Shown here piece by piece: positions 1 to 11,930 of a stretch of DNA of 64,000 bases. Both the position numbers and the translations under genes were made by a program. Numbering within the stretch: the first letter of the stretch is position 1; each line of letters starts with the position of its first letter. The DNA lies in NCBI GenBank assembly GCA_050084515.1, contig CM114272.1, forward strand, positions 3,534,001-3,598,000. The letters are read 5' to 3'. Under the pieces are notes generated by a model. The model ran no database searches and had not been told where the DNA came from. It saw only the letters and a program-made list of their open reading frames with translations. This DNA is from Blasia pusilla (taxonomy: Eukaryota; Marchantiophyta; Marchantiopsida; Blasiales).

Positions 1-2071
1 TAGATTAGATCAAGCCCCTCCATCTTAGGGCAAGCCACCACGTTGGGACTCGGGACTCGGACGACTCGGGCATGGAGTCTGGACTTTGGAGGAGACTCCT
101 AGGGGGTAGAGTGGAGGGGCTGGCATTTCCATGCCTCCCTGCTTCTGAATTTCTCACCTCGACTCCTCGCTCTCTCGTTTGTTCCTTCGCGTCGCTTCGA
201 GCTCGGAGCCTCGGTATTTTTTAGGCTAACCCCTTCGCGCTTTCTCGTTGCTGCTCGCTCTATGCTTTTGTTTGCAGACTTGATTGGGTTCGACAGAAAG
301 GCTAGCCCCTCCTTTTTTGCTTTGCATCGATTCGAGCTAGGTGTTTGTTCGCGCTTTCTCCTTGCTACTCGCTCTGTGCGTTTGTTTGAGTTGCAGACTT
401 TGGTTGGGTTCGAGAGAAAATAATTACAACGGAGGGACAGGGATACAGTGTCGGGCAAAGGGTGGGTCTTGCTGAGCCAAGAACTGAGAATTCAATGGAG
501 GTCCCATGGCCGTGGAGATAGCAATAGCCACAATCACCGAGAGTCCTAGCTAACGACTAGCTCCTTGGAGCTTGATTCAATTTCCGACTGTGATTCACTC
601 GATGCCACTGCCGTAAGTTGCCCCCTGGACTTAGTTTGTTTGGGCCTTAGTCTGTGCTCACACATGTGTCTTCTTCAGTAATTTATTATTGGCTTCCGCT
701 GCCACATCTCCTTAACACAGTCGATGTCTAGAACCAATTCACTTGACAGTACACTTGCACTGGCTAGTACTGCTGCAAATGCATGCATTCGGGCTCACAA
801 AAAGCTTGACAGCAAGCTTACATTCCCCATTGCTTGCTCTTGCTGATTAGCTGCTGGTGATCCAGTTCGTTCTTACACCACACTTGAACTTGCATTTGCT
901 GATGATGTAGAAGTGTTCAGAATTCAGAGATACGGATGCTAAGGGGAATGGGAATAGGACACTTCTTGAACTTGCACTTGCTGATGCACTCTAGAAGATT
1001 AGGATACTTGTCTTCATCCCATCTCTCCTCTTTTTGTAAGTCCTTCGCGGGAATAGCTAAGTCGGGAAAGCGTCAGACTGAAGAATCGAAGGTTTCGTGT
1101 TCGTATTTGATCCACGCTCACCGCACGTAAGACCAGTAATCTATCAGCTACAGCTTAAGTAGCATTGGCACTGCAAGTAGTTCGTCTCTGGTATTCCCTT
1201 TTGTGTCTTCTCAGCCTTCAAACGACCCAATTCGAAGACGTCAGTCACTCCATCGGGGGATTGTCTTCAATTTGACGACGATGGGATGGATGTGATTCTC
1301 GTTCTGTGTACCGATATTCCAGGGATTCCTGATTTTTCGAGGAGGTCTATTGAAATTTCGCATCATAAGAAGAATTATGTGGACGCTGTAGGATCGTAGA
1401 TCTCAATTCTGGATGGTTTGAGTTGGTGACTTCTTTGGGAGGATCTTGAGTACACCACTTATCATCTATTCTCTCTCATGAACAAATTTGACGAGAGGGA
1501 GGTGAAACAGTCTTCCTAGTAGAGACTAACGAGTCTTGATTGTCTGATCCGTTGGAGTGATCCACGCAAGGTAATTGCTCGCATTTTTCCTAATCGTGGT
1601 TACATTCTTCTTAAACCTGTACTTCGGATCTATTCATTTCAACTACATAGGACTTCATACCCTGATTTCTCCGTTAGCGGGTTTAGGGAGAAAGCAAAGG
1701 AGGAGTGGCAGTTGCGCATCTCATGGCAACAGCGGCCACTCCGCTACTTTTCGACAGTTTGAAGAGCGAGTAACCCAAACTACCCGTTCTACCTACACGC
1801 GCACCGTACCTCGGGATCCTTAGAAACAGTGAATCCGAGCCGGGATTAGGGACCTTAGGGAATCATGTGTGTTTGATAACACATTGCATTGGCTCATAGT
1901 ATCTTTTGCCGAGTCTTGGGGTTTAAGAACTTTTTTGATCCGCATTTTCTTGAGCTCCTTTGTTTCTTTAGCACCTACTAAGTGACAAGTTTATAGTAGG
2001 TCCTTTACACCATATTTTAGTATCTACCTCATAGTTCTACACTCTCTGTTCTACACTCTCTGAGCCTCTAC
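1..2071. other. Leader region without a recognisable gene
   Basis: No convincing coding sequence was found on either strand. The first 450 bases contain CT-rich direct repeats (listed separately). Bases 2034-2061 hold a perfect 14-bp tandem duplication (two copies of TTCTACACTCTCTG) just before the transposase remnant that starts at 2072. The region could be transposon leader or untranslated sequence, but I see no terminal repeats that would prove this. Confidence 0.4.
235..419. repeat. Two-copy direct repeat, ~70-bp units about 115 bp apart
   Basis: Bases 235-300 and 349-419 are close copies. Both begin TTCGCGCTTTCTC and end with a GGGTTCGA-containing stretch followed by GAAA. The copies differ by small indels. 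The minus-strand open frame across them owes its internally repetitive, Arg/Lys-rich translation to this duplication, so I do not call it a gene. Confidence 0.6.
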
Positions 2072-4329
2072 ATGGCTAAGAGACAGCGAACAATGAATGA
2101 GATGCTACACAAGGAAGTTAGTCAAGACTTTGCAGAGGAGAACAGTAGGTCAGGATCATCGGATGGGAGAGAAGGGGACAAATCAAATACTCGGACAAGT
2201 CAGAGTGAGAAAAACAGATTGGCTTGGAAGGATGTTTGGTATACTTTGTTCAATTGGATAGAATTCCATGTAGAATCTGGTCGGATGTTTTGCAAAGTTT
2301 GTAGACAAGGTATGGGGAAAAGCTCCTTTGCTAGGGATGGCGCCATTAATTGTAAGGTTTCGGCCTTCACAAATCATGGTAAGTCTAATGAGCACATGAA
2401 GCTTGAATTGGCTGCGAATGTGGGGAACTGATCCATGGCCAAGGCTATAGCCACTACAGATCGGACTTGTGATATTGCACTTTTGAGTTTGTTCAAATGT
2501 GCATATTTCGTTGCAAAGGAAGCCTTGCCATTTTCAAAGTTCTCAAATCTGTGTAAGTTATTGATTTCTGTGAATGCACCTATAACCCGCGACTTGTACC
2601 AAGATGAAAAAAGTTGTGCTGATATGTGTTATTATATTAGCCAAGTTCTTCTCATGAGGAACCTTTCTAAAGTGCAACAATCTCCTTTCTTTGGGATAAT
2701 GATTGACGAGTCCACAGATATATCCGTCACTGGACACCTTGTTGTATTTGCAACTTACTTAGATGAGGGGTAGGTAGAGAGTTGTTTTATAGGATTGCTA
2801 CAATGTCCAGAGAAATATTCGACCGCAATCACTAACAATTTGTTGGAGTTGATAAAGGATTCGGGACTTAAGGGATCAAAAATGGTGGCCTTTGGATCCG
2901 ATGGAGCTTCTACTATGGTAGGAAGCCAAACCGGAGTAGCATCTCAATCAAATGAAAGTTCAATCCTTTTTATGTTGTATGTGCTTTGTGTGGCGACAGG
3001 ACAAATCTCGCTTTAACAATGACAAAAGGTGTGTAAGTGTAAGGAAATATCGATAGAAGTAGATTCAATCTTGAATGCTGTAGCTGGATATTTCAGAAGG
3101 TCGTCCAAGAGGAAGTGCGGTCTTGCAACTTTGCAAGAGAAGTTGAACGATTCTCAGAAAGTGATGAAGAGGTACCACAAGATTCGTTGGTTGTCACGTT
3201 GGCAGGCTGTTACTACTTTATGTGACTCATTGGAATCTGTCCTTACATATTTCAGAGATATCTTGCCCTCGGAAGATGATGGTAATGCTGCAAATTTGTA
3301 TAACAAACTCAGATCATTTCAGATGATCTATCAATTTATACTTTTTTGGCAGATATTTTGTTTCTTCTTGCTAACTTGAGTAAGGTGTTCCAATATAAGT
3401 TTGTAGATGTTAGTACCATAGGTAGTATAGTGACTTCTGAAATAGCTTCCATAACAATGAATTTTGTAATGAAGAACCCTGATCTGAATGCCTCCACTTT
3501 CTATGAAGGAAGTGGTTATCATATTCTACCAGACTTTGGTCCTCCAGGGGATTACTTGAAACGTTTACAATCTGAGATTAGGGGCAGAAAGTTCCACAGC
3601 ATAGAAATGTTGAGGAATCGGACAGGAAAGGATCTAGAGGCTGCCTTGTTGTTTCAGAAGAATTTTTCTGAGAGTGTTTGTGTAGCTTTACGAGATCGGT
3701 TTAGGGATAACAACTTGATTAGTGCTATGAGGATAATGAATCCTCTGCACATGCCTTCAAGGCAAGTGGGACTAAATAGTTGGGGTTTTAAGGAATTGGA
3801 TGACCTCTATGCACATTTTGGGACAGACTTACCCTTTAAAGGTCACTTGCAACCTTCTTTACTGAGTGTAGGAGCTGTGAAACAAGAGTTTCAATCATTT
3901 AAGCTCATGGCCACGACGGAGTGGAAAGATCGGAACTTCAAGGACTTGTGGGCTATGGTAAGTTGGAGCCCGTCCTTGCAATGTAAGTTCTCTTACTTGC
4001 TCATTTTAGCGAATATTGCTAGGGTAGAGTGTGTTAAATCTTGCTATTTGTGAGAGAGCTTTTCTCATGTGGGGAATGTGATCAAGACTAAAAGTAGGAA
4101 TAGGTTAATGACAAAGCATTTGGATGTTGTTCTTAGGATTGCCTTGGAGGGGAAAATAGATGATTATGAAGGTTTGTTGGTTGAATCTGTAGTTCTTTGG
4201 AAGAATTCAACACACTTTAGGTATGTGTATGCCAATCCCGAGAGATATATTCCTGAGATAGAAATTCCACCAGAAGTTCGCGTAAATTTAAATGCCTTAG
4301 ACCCAAGTGAAGTTGTTGTGGATGTGTAA
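2072..4329 (+). pseudogene. hAT-superfamily transposase remnant with TTF-type zinc finger
   Basis: The pieces lie in order on the plus strand but are separated by stops and frameshifts near 2430, 2773, 3016-3029, 3370 and 4050, so this is a decayed gene. About 2215-2425 encodes a TTF-type zinc finger (FCKVC, then HGKSNEH). 2435-2773 is the DUF4371-like region with MIDESTD, its first acidic residue at 2705-2707. 2795-3016 carries FGSDGAST (Asp at 2900-2902). 3150-3260 has the KIRWLSRW block. About 4050-4170 gives the C-terminal hAT dimerisation block (ERAFSHVGNVIKTKSRNRL). Known family role: cut-and-paste transposase. The lack of one open frame argues against a domesticated host protein; splicing around the breaks cannot be fully excluded. 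No terminal inverted repeats or 8-bp target duplication were found around it. Confidence 0.85.
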
Positions 4330-4375
4330 GATGAGGGGGAAAAGCTTAGTGGTAGGGATAAGGGGATCCCTTTTC

Positions 4376-4414
4376 TAATACATTGAAACTTTTACTAAAA
4401 ACTTCAATGTATTA
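4376..4414. repeat. Perfect 12-bp inverted repeat (15-nt loop)
   Basis: Arms TAATACATTGAA (4376-4387) and TTCAATGTATTA (4403-4414) pair perfectly. It lies 47 bp beyond the stop of the hAT remnant. It may be a subterminal palindrome or transcript 3' structure; the function is unknown. Confidence 0.6.
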
Positions 4415-4424
4415 TAGAGGGGTA

Positions 4425-4490
4425 AAATCCTTGGCTCCCAGCTGGTGGGAGGCCTAGCCAAGTTCAATTCCTGCCAAGGATGATGCACTA
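4425..4490 (+). repeat. Possible tRNA-derived SINE head (A-box/B-box-like)
   Basis: GGCTCCCAGCTGGTGGGAGG resembles a pol III A box. About 20 bp downstream, AGTTCAATTCC resembles a B box (consensus GGTTCGANTCC). The spacing is short for a tRNA and no cloverleaf is evident, so this is at best a decayed SINE head. Confidence 0.2.
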
Positions 4491-4797
4491 AAAGGGCACT
4501 AAAAGAAAGTGTGAACTTTGAAGTGAATGTTTGCATTAACATTGAGGTCCAAGACTCCAGAAGTGGAGAAGAAATGAAAAGAGGCTTAAGTCCAAGAGTA
4601 CGTAAAAAAAAATTTCCGGTTAGTTTTTCAAGTGCCGGATATCAACTGAACAACATTCCGAGTAATCAGAAATGAACTACCGAGAATAATAAAATTTTGG
4701 AAAATTTGTGAACACTTTAAAAAAACTCCAGAAATTTCCCGGGAGTTTCAAATATTACCTTTTCAAACCGGTTAAACTTTTTTAATTACCGGTCTAT

Positions 4798-5274
4798 TCA
4801 ACCTATTGCCAGAAATTTACCCCCTCTGGTAAAAAAACTCCCCGGACCCTGCCCCGATCTGTGGCCGCATCTTTGACATCTTTGTCCGGCCGCTCGTATA
4901 GCCGTCGACGTTGCCTGCGCTACTTTCCGTGCCTGTCCACGGCTTCCTTCCGTCCGACGCAGTCCGTCTAATTTTTGCCTCATCTCGCCATTGATCTCGC
5001 CGTTGGAGTAATCGAAGGTCATTGATTTTGTGAGTTGCTCCAACCACTGATTTTTTGGACATCTTCGACACACACACCGAATGGGGACTGGCCGCTCTGC
5101 GATGACATGCGACATTCTTGGATTTATGGGGTCGGAGTTTTCTTCCCATTTTGCTATGTCTTGAGGTGGTAGCCACTCGATGACGATCGAGTACTGTGCC
5201 ATGATGCCCATAGCCGCAACGCCGTGCCTCTCGTGGCCGCACCGCACCGTCTCGATGGAGGAGCCAACCATCAT
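4798..5274 (-). CDS. Hypothetical open frame with paired cysteines
   Basis: A 158-codon open frame begins at 5274, with an internal Met about 22 codons in (MGIMAQYSIV) as an alternative start. It contains CVCRRCPKN and, later, QRCQRCGHR, two cysteine-pair motifs that could bind a metal, and it ends in a Gly/Ser/Phe-rich tail. I do not recognise the family. It lies head-to-head with gypsy copy C and in sequence richer in GC than its surroundings. A second minus-strand frame of similar length overlaps it, which shows how easily open frames arise in this stretch. It may be a transposon fragment or chance. Confidence 0.25.
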   Translation of the reverse strand: MMVGSSIETVRCGHERHGVAAMGIMAQYSIVIEWLPPQDIAKWEENSDPINPRMSHVIAERPVPIRCVCRRCPKNQWLEQLTKSMTFDYSNGEINGEMRQKLDGLRRTEGSRGQARKVAQATSTAIRAAGQRCQRCGHRSGQGPGSFFTRGGKFLAIG

Positions 5275-5539
5275 TGGGAGCAGAGTGTGAGAGGCGAGGT
5301 GGTGGACCTGAGAGTAGCTCTAGAGGTTTTACCTAGAGTGGTGCGAAGTTTTGAGGATCGCTTCGAGAGAGACCACCTCAATCTCCTTTTGTGTCGTCTT
5401 CATATGAAGGGGAGAGTGTAGAGGAGTGTGTTAGTGATTCGCATCACACATTGAGTGGTCCTACCAGTTGGGCGTATGAGATGGACGACCGGGGTAGAGG
5501 ACCGCATAGGTTTCCGGTGCTATAGGCACTATAGAGTTA

Positions 5540-6600
5540 CACGACTTCATTGCGGAGTTTAAGAGTTGGTGTGATTCACATCGGGCTAGGAACTTTAGAG
5601 AGTTCAACCCGTTTATAGCATAAATTGATATGTTCCAACACCTAGAGGGCGCATCCATGGACGATTACCATAAGTTCTTCCATAGATATGCCCAAGAGAT
5701 TGAGACATGGCGACTCTATTATGACCCACACTATGTGTCATAGACGGAGCCGTTCCCAGATGAGGAGGAGGAGTCAGGGGAGGCTCCTTCCTCTTCCACT
5801 AGTGATGTTTTAGGAGTGGTAACTCGAGCAGGAGTTGTTGCATCGTCTAGTCAAGTTTCGCCCAAGTTCAACCCCGTGGTTGAGTTCTTTACTAAGTTGC
5901 GGACGAGCTACAAAAGGGGTACGGACGGAGAAGTTTTCGAGCATCCACGACTTCTAGGGGCGCCCGGGTGAGAGTTTGTGTGAGGCCTACACTTGCTTAC
6001 ACTGGTTAATTAACGTCACTAAGGGGATGACAGAGTCCCAAGCTATCCAATCATTGTACGCAATGCTGGACCAAACCCTGCGGCCACGTGTGCAGGAGGG
6101 GTGCTTCTTATGAACACCTCACCTACGCTGAGAGATTTTTTTAGGACCGCCGAGAACATTGAGCACAACATGGCGGAGGAGAGCATAGCCACCATGAGTT
6201 CTAGGCGAGAGCAGTCACGATTGTCTGCACCACCAGTGCAACAATGTGGATTTCGAGATAGGTCTGTGGTATCACGAGCTCAGGGAGGATATCAAGAGCC
6301 TGTGCCACAGAGACCTATGCCTTCATATGCGACTCACCAAAAACGGCCTACGATTATTTGTTGGACATGTGGTGGAGCCCATTACTAGCGCGATTGTACT
6401 TATCAGGATCATGGATGCATGCCTTAGCATGGAGGAGGAGATGGTGCTACACCAAGAGGTTATCAATGTGATCATTGTCAAACGTACGTATATGGTCACA
6501 CACGCGCCAGGTGTTTTAGTTTACACCTTGAATTACGTTCGGACCGAGGGCGAGAGAGAGCACCAGAGCGAGTTGCCAATCCGGGTGGGCCTAGAGGTCG
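5540..6600 (+). pseudogene. Broken gag (capsid and zinc-knuckle region) of copy C
   Basis: Conserved gag blocks shared with copy A appear in shifting frames: MDDYHKFFHRYAQEIE near 5655, LLMNTSPTLRDFFRTAENIE near 6105, and the first knuckle CWTCGGAHY near 6360 followed by a stop. In the second knuckle, CDHCQTYVYGHTRARC near 6470, two extra residues disrupt the CX2CX4HX4C spacing. Gag packages element RNA into virus-like particles. Stops near 5740 and 5970 and several frame changes rule out function. Confidence 0.75.
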
Positions 6601-6722
6601 TGCACCAGGTGGTCCCATTGGGGGACAAGGAGCTCGACTACTCAACAGTGGACGCCCCCAACAACATGCTCGACACATGCTCCTCTTGAGCATCAGCGAG
6701 AGCGGACTGGAAACTCGCTCTG

Positions 6723-6965
6723 GTGCTCTCTTCGGTAGAGATGCCCGCTAGACCCGCGATAGAGCGTGCCATGGCTTCTCCTAGTGTTGTATTGCTGGAT
6801 AATTGGAAAGAGGTCTTCCAGTTGGTGAGTCCAAGAGGTACAGTTTGTAGACCGCAGCGCATCTTGTTGGATTCAAGAGCGCAACCCCTGATATTGGGGA
6901 AAGCGGAATTTAGAGGATTGGGCTTGATAAGAGCCGATGTGGAGCATTTTCCATTCTGGATGTAG
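6723..6965 (+). pseudogene. Aspartic protease fragment of copy C, active-site triad altered
   Basis: The block LLDSRAQPLILGKAEFRGLG aligns with LLDSGAQ in copies A and B. The catalytic D-S-G is changed to D-S-R at 6870-6881, which should abolish retropepsin activity. A stop at 6963-6965 follows, and the conserved downstream VLVGGAILYPMGF block continues in another frame near 7100. Confidence 0.75.
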
Positions 6966-7419
6966 ACATCCTAGGGTGGAGCAAGTACCACAATGTATAT
7001 CACCCGACAGGAGGTCGTGGTGAAGATTCGCCCGGGACATCCTACAAATGAGTCCATTGTGCGAGCCAAGGCGATAGTGACCGATGTAGAGTCCTACGAT
7101 GTCTTGGTTGGTGGAGCAATATTGTACCCGATGGGATTTTCCCTTGATTATTGGGAGGAGTCAGCATGCTACAGACCAAGATGGCAGTTAGGTGATGGGC
7201 GCCTTAGCTCATTACTCGTTCAATTTATCGGTGGAGTGATCAAGCGACGACCAAGAGAGATGGCGACCTTAGCAGCATTTAGCAGCGCCATCACTCGGCC
7301 TAGTGATTTGATTGAGGGACATGTCCATGCAGAGGACACTCCCATTCTTGACATTTCTATGGAGAGGAGTGTCATGCTAGCCGCATCAAGCCGTGGAGGA
7401 GAGGTGCCGCTTTGGGGCT

Positions 7420-8360
7420 CGACAATGAAATCCTCAAACTTGTAACTAGACCTACCGCAACCATAAGGAAGAAAGTAAGTATGTAGGTGGATGATGCTAG
7501 ATTTCCATAAGACTTGGATTTTGGATCGATACTTCACCCAAGGAACCCAAAATAGGTTTGGGAATTTTATGAGGAAGCTATAAAGGTTGGAGATAGTCAA
7601 AATCTTTTCACGATTGGGAGAGAAATCATTGGAAAATGGCATCCCACAACATGTTGGATTGGAGGAATATCTTTCCAAAGTGGATTGAAAAAATCCAACT
7701 CTGAGGATAGATTGGTGACTCAATTCCTTACTAAATTATGCAAAAATTATTCGCCCATCGGATTGTAGAGTGGGAATATTGCTTTTATTCTAAAAATATG
7801 AAACCTTTAATTCAATCGGGTCAATTTTCCAAATTTAACTTCCATCTTTGACTGTGTATCATCCATGTGTATACACAAGACTACTATAACTAGGGAAAAA
7901 TTCATGCATTTTGGATAATTATATACGAGTATATCATAACACCGACAAGAGTCATGTATCGATAACAAACATTAAACCAAAAAAATAAATTATTTATTTA
8001 ATAAAAACTCATGCGTTCTTCAATGATTTTAATCAGGATTCTTTATCATTCATGCATTTGATATTTTGGTTTTGCATTACTTGCATTATTTGCAAAGACA
8101 ACTCCTCTTGGAGTTGTCTTTCTACGTTCATTGTGAATCTCATCTTGAACTTCATTGGTGTATGGCCGCGCTCGTGATCGTACTCAATACTTGTTGCATT
8201 GAGGTTGCTTTAGAGTAGTTAGCAAAGTTAGAGCCTTAGATCTGATTGGGCTTTGGATCAGTTTAGGCTTGCATCCACTTCAACTTTTACGCAAGTAGGG
8301 TAGGTGGTGATTGAAATCAGTTATATAGTTTAGAGTACTTAAGTGGAGTACTAATAGACA
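7420..8360. other. No gene recognised; contains a perfect 12-bp hairpin
   Basis: AT-rich sequence beyond the break of copy C. The only clear structure is a perfect palindrome at 8094-8121, with arms AAAGACAACTCC and GGAGTTGTCTTT and a TCTT loop. Nothing else is supportable. Confidence 0.4.
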
Positions 8361-8807
8361 AGGAGGGGCAGAGTGTTAAGAAACATTCACACGTTATCTC
8401 ACAACTTTCATCCCAAGCAGCTTTCAGTCTCCATAATAGCTTTACATGTCTCTTGCTATGCTACTCCTGATCTCACTACTCTGGCTCTCCTAGCACCAAG
8501 GTCATATTACGATTTGAATATTCACTATCACTCGCTTTCCCTTTTTGAGGCGATCTTTTTTTCCTTTCTGGATTTGGGGCACATGTAGTAGGCACATCAA
8601 GATCTCCTTTGAGATGGTGAGTGCCGCTCTTCTAAGTTTGGGTGTGGGTTTTTTTACACTTCTTTGCAAATGCTCTCTTGATCGTGTATTCTCTCTCGTT
8701 GTTGGGCCTCTGATAGGGGGGAGTCCCTTGGATCTCTAGGACAACATCTTTTCCCAAGCCTTCAAGTGGCTCCGGAATATACCCCTTTTCTGTTAACGCA
8801 GGGTGTT

Positions 8808-8854
8808 CTCCAGGCTCCAAATATGCTCTGTTATCGCATATTCGGAGCCTGGAG
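8808..8854. repeat. Inverted repeat, 19-bp arms (18/19 paired), 9-nt loop
   Basis: Arms 8808-8826 (CTCCAGGCTCCAAATATGC) and 8836-8854 pair with one mismatch around the loop TCTGTTATC. The stem is shorter than a typical plant miRNA precursor. Confidence 0.6.
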
Positions 8855-10978
8855 CATCCTTGGGGATGAGTCTCTCTCCCCAAGCACGACAACTCCAAAA
8901 GTGAGACTTCTTCCTCTTACTCAAGTGCATATAATCTTCTTAGGATATGGTAGACCATTTTGAACTCTCCTATAGTTGGAGATCAGATGACTTTGCATCG
9001 TAATGTTTTTTTGAGCAAGTAACCTTGGACATACTCTTTCCCTTGCCTTGTGTGGACTTCTTTGTTGTTATTCTTGTTGCCATGTTTAGGTAGCTTCATT
9101 ATATTCTACACCTTTATTGAGAATAGTTGTAGGTCTCATAACCAAATGGGAGTCAGGACAGGAAGAGCTTGGGAGGCGCTGGAGCTATTGTCAAACTTGG
9201 AGGAGCACTCAAGGGGCCACAAATTGGAGACAGCTGTTACAATCCTTGCTGAATTGGGAGGAGAGTGTGCAGGAGCTAGACCTAAAGTGGACGCCACTCT
9301 ATGGAATGCAGCAAGCATAGCCATTAGCCAAGTGTCTTGTATCTAGAGCACATCCAAATATCAAGAAGCTGAGCTTCTTGTCAAGGTAATAGAGTTACTT
9401 TTTTCTACATAGACATCACAAGAGTATCATGTATGAACGATTGAGTAGAGCTCCAAGACTGACACAACCTAAATTAGAGATAGACATTTGTAACAGTCTA
9501 TACACATCATTAAATCTCCGAAGCTTAAGTCTCAATAGCTTGTGTAAATGCATGCATTCAAATTCAAAGTGAATATAAGAACGCACCTTACCTCAGCAAG
9601 GCGTTGTCATGAGCACAATGGGTTGTATCTAATTTGGGCGTAAGGAATATATATGGTGCTAATCTGCGAGCTCCTCGCAAGTTCCGAAATGCTAAAGTCA
9701 GCCTTGCGCCACCCCCCCTAACAACTCTTCAAGGAGTGAGAGGGCAATCTCTCAACAGATCTCCCTGGTCGGAAAGATTGTAACTTTCATAAGGATAGAA
9801 TTTTGAAAATGTAAAACCACAACGGCATCCAACGATTCGTTATAGGCTATTACGGCGGATATGACGAAACCCTAAAACATAGCATCCAACGATTGGGAGA
9901 TGCCCTTGCCAAAAGCAAAAAAATATCCTTATTTTCCGAAAATGTCATGTGTCAAAAACTAAGCTATTTGAACCAGGAGACCGCACTCTCCCATAATAGA
10001 ATAGATTAGTAGTTTGAGAATTTCCAAAAGAATATGCAGTTAAAAATTTTGCAATATTCTCAATTTTCTCTTGTAACATAGTTTTATTGGAGGATTTGTG
10101 AAAAGAGAAAATTTTCATATCTTTGTTTAACAAGATATAAAAAAATAGGCTTACATCATAGTTACCAAACACCTCAATTAACTTGCAAAAAACCCTTAAC
10201 AAGATAAAAGGTCAAAACTACTTTTTCCAATGTAGAAAAATAAAAGGGTTTCCACCCAAATGAAAAAATTCACTCAATTACATATAAAAGAATTTTAAAT
10301 TTAATGGGTAAATGACAAAGGAAAATAAAATTCATTATCTAGAAATTTAATCTATTTTACTTGTTACAAATGTAGATTATTTACCTCAATTGTTTCCTAG
10401 GCTCCTTCTAGTGCATTTTTCCACATCTTAGGATAATTTCCACATTTCAAAATTTTTTCCTCTTAAAAAAATTGACAAAAGAAGAGGTTTCTCTTAAATC
10501 CTATTAAATTCTAATTACTTTCTTCAAGTGTGTTCATCCGTAGCTTTAAATTTTATTCTTAGTCTAGTACACCATATTTTTGGGTTTGCTGAAAGATTGC
10601 TAAAACATGTATGCTAATCTTCAAGTTTTGTTTCCCTTTACATAACGTTATACAAGGATTGTAGAAAAGATAAATAAAGATTTATAAAAACTATGCGTAC
10701 ATAACAATTATGAAAGACCTTAGTAAACCAATAAAAAATCAGTAAAAAATGAATCTCATTAAAAATAAGTGAATAAAGATGAAAAAAAATTCCCTTCATA
10801 TGCAGATATTAACATCAATACAAATTAATGACACTTCTTTTTAACAGGAAAGTGATAAAGAAATGGAAAAGTTTGCAATTTAAAATTTAAAATTTCAGTT
10901 CACAAAATATCATGCAAGTATTAGAGTCATTAATTTTGTAAGTTGACAAAATAAAGGTATCGAAATACTTTGCATACA
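8855..10978. other. No gene recognised
   Basis: Short open frames at 9050-9346 overlap in more than one frame and match no family I know. Sequence after about 9780 becomes strongly AT-rich. I see no conserved motifs, terminal repeats or RNA genes. Confidence 0.35.
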
Positions 10979-11930
10979 TCTATACTATTAATAGAGGAGG
11001 GTTTCTCAGTGGCGACACGGGAGCACCTCGCATGATAGGGGAGGGGATACGGGGACAGCTAGGGGAGGGGAGGGGGGCATTCAAGTAACGGGTCTTTAGG
11101 GGCTTAGAGGGTAAGAGGAAGGGCATTCAATTAATAATAATAAGGAACTTGCTCGAATTTTACTACTTTAACCACATTAGATAGGTAGAAATAAATCAGG
11201 TAAAGAAAACCCATAGGGATTTGAACATAATAGAAGAATATTTTATAAAGTATTTATTTAATATTATAATGGGTGATTATAAGTATTAATAAAATGGATT
11301 AATTCTGATAAAGAAGATTTTTTTAAGAATTTGTGTTTTAATTCACATGTGATGGAAAGGAAAAAAACTTTTAATATAGAAGGAGTAGATTAAATTTTAT
11401 GGAAGGGTAAAATTATTTAGGGGATTGGGATATCATTTAAATTTGAATGGAGTACTCTAATTACTTAGAAGAGTGAAATGTTATTATTCTTCTAAGACTT
11501 TAGAAAATAAGAATTATATTTAAATTTTGAAATGAATGATGTGATTATTTTAAGAATAAATATTATTGATTCACATGTGATATTTTGTGAAAGGAAAATA
11601 AATTTTAATGGGAAAAGGAAAATGTTTTAATTAGTTAAATTTAATTAAAAAAAATTAGTGAATGTGATTTTGGTGGGAAGAATGGAAGGGGAAGAATAAG
11701 TATTGTTGGAACTTTTAGGGAGGAATGTAACTATTTAGGGGAGATGGATATTATCTAAAGGTGATTTTCTTACTCGTTTAAGATTTATAAAAGTGCAAAT
11801 TATACTTAAATTTTGAAATTAAAAATAGTTTAGAATTTTAATTATAATCTAAAAAAATATCATCGACACATGTTTTTAAGCCCTTCTATTTATGAAAATG
11901 TGTTATGCGTGCATGGCATGGGCAACATCT
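10979..11930. mobile_element. Non-autonomous Helitron-like element (~950 bp)
   Basis: The left end, TCTATACTATTAATAGAGGA, follows an A and matches the left end of the better-preserved element at 53906: TCTATACTATTA, then GAGGAGGG and GTGGCGACAC versus ATGGTGACACC. The right end, GCGTGCATGGCATGGGCAACATCTA, has the shape of a Helitron 3' terminus (a small GC hairpin followed by CTA), but the final G is lost where the next element begins. No coding sequence is seen inside. A GC-rich head is followed by AT-rich sequence. Confidence 0.5.

Larger units (their letters stand above)
5290..7419 (+). mobile_element. Ty3/gypsy retrotransposon copy C, 3'-truncated (gag-protease only)
   Basis: The plus strand from about 5290 matches the reverse complement of copy A from about 24200 downwards: gag, zinc-knuckle region and protease in the same order. 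Similarity to copies A and B stops abruptly at about 7419, just after GGGCTCGA, at a point that in A and B lies shortly before the DNA methyltransferase domain. Methyltransferase, reverse transcriptase, integrase and 3' LTR are all absent, and no 5' LTR was recognised upstream. Several in-frame stops and frameshifts mark it as dead. It is in opposite orientation to copies A and B. Confidence 0.8.

Noticed and set aside
281-420. tRNA genes suggested by GGGTTCGA words
   Set aside because: No A box at the right distance and no foldable cloverleaf; the words belong to the local direct repeat.
99-458. 119-codon minus-strand open frame rich in Arg/Lys/Ser
   Set aside because: Its internal repetition follows a DNA-level direct repeat and no domain is visible.
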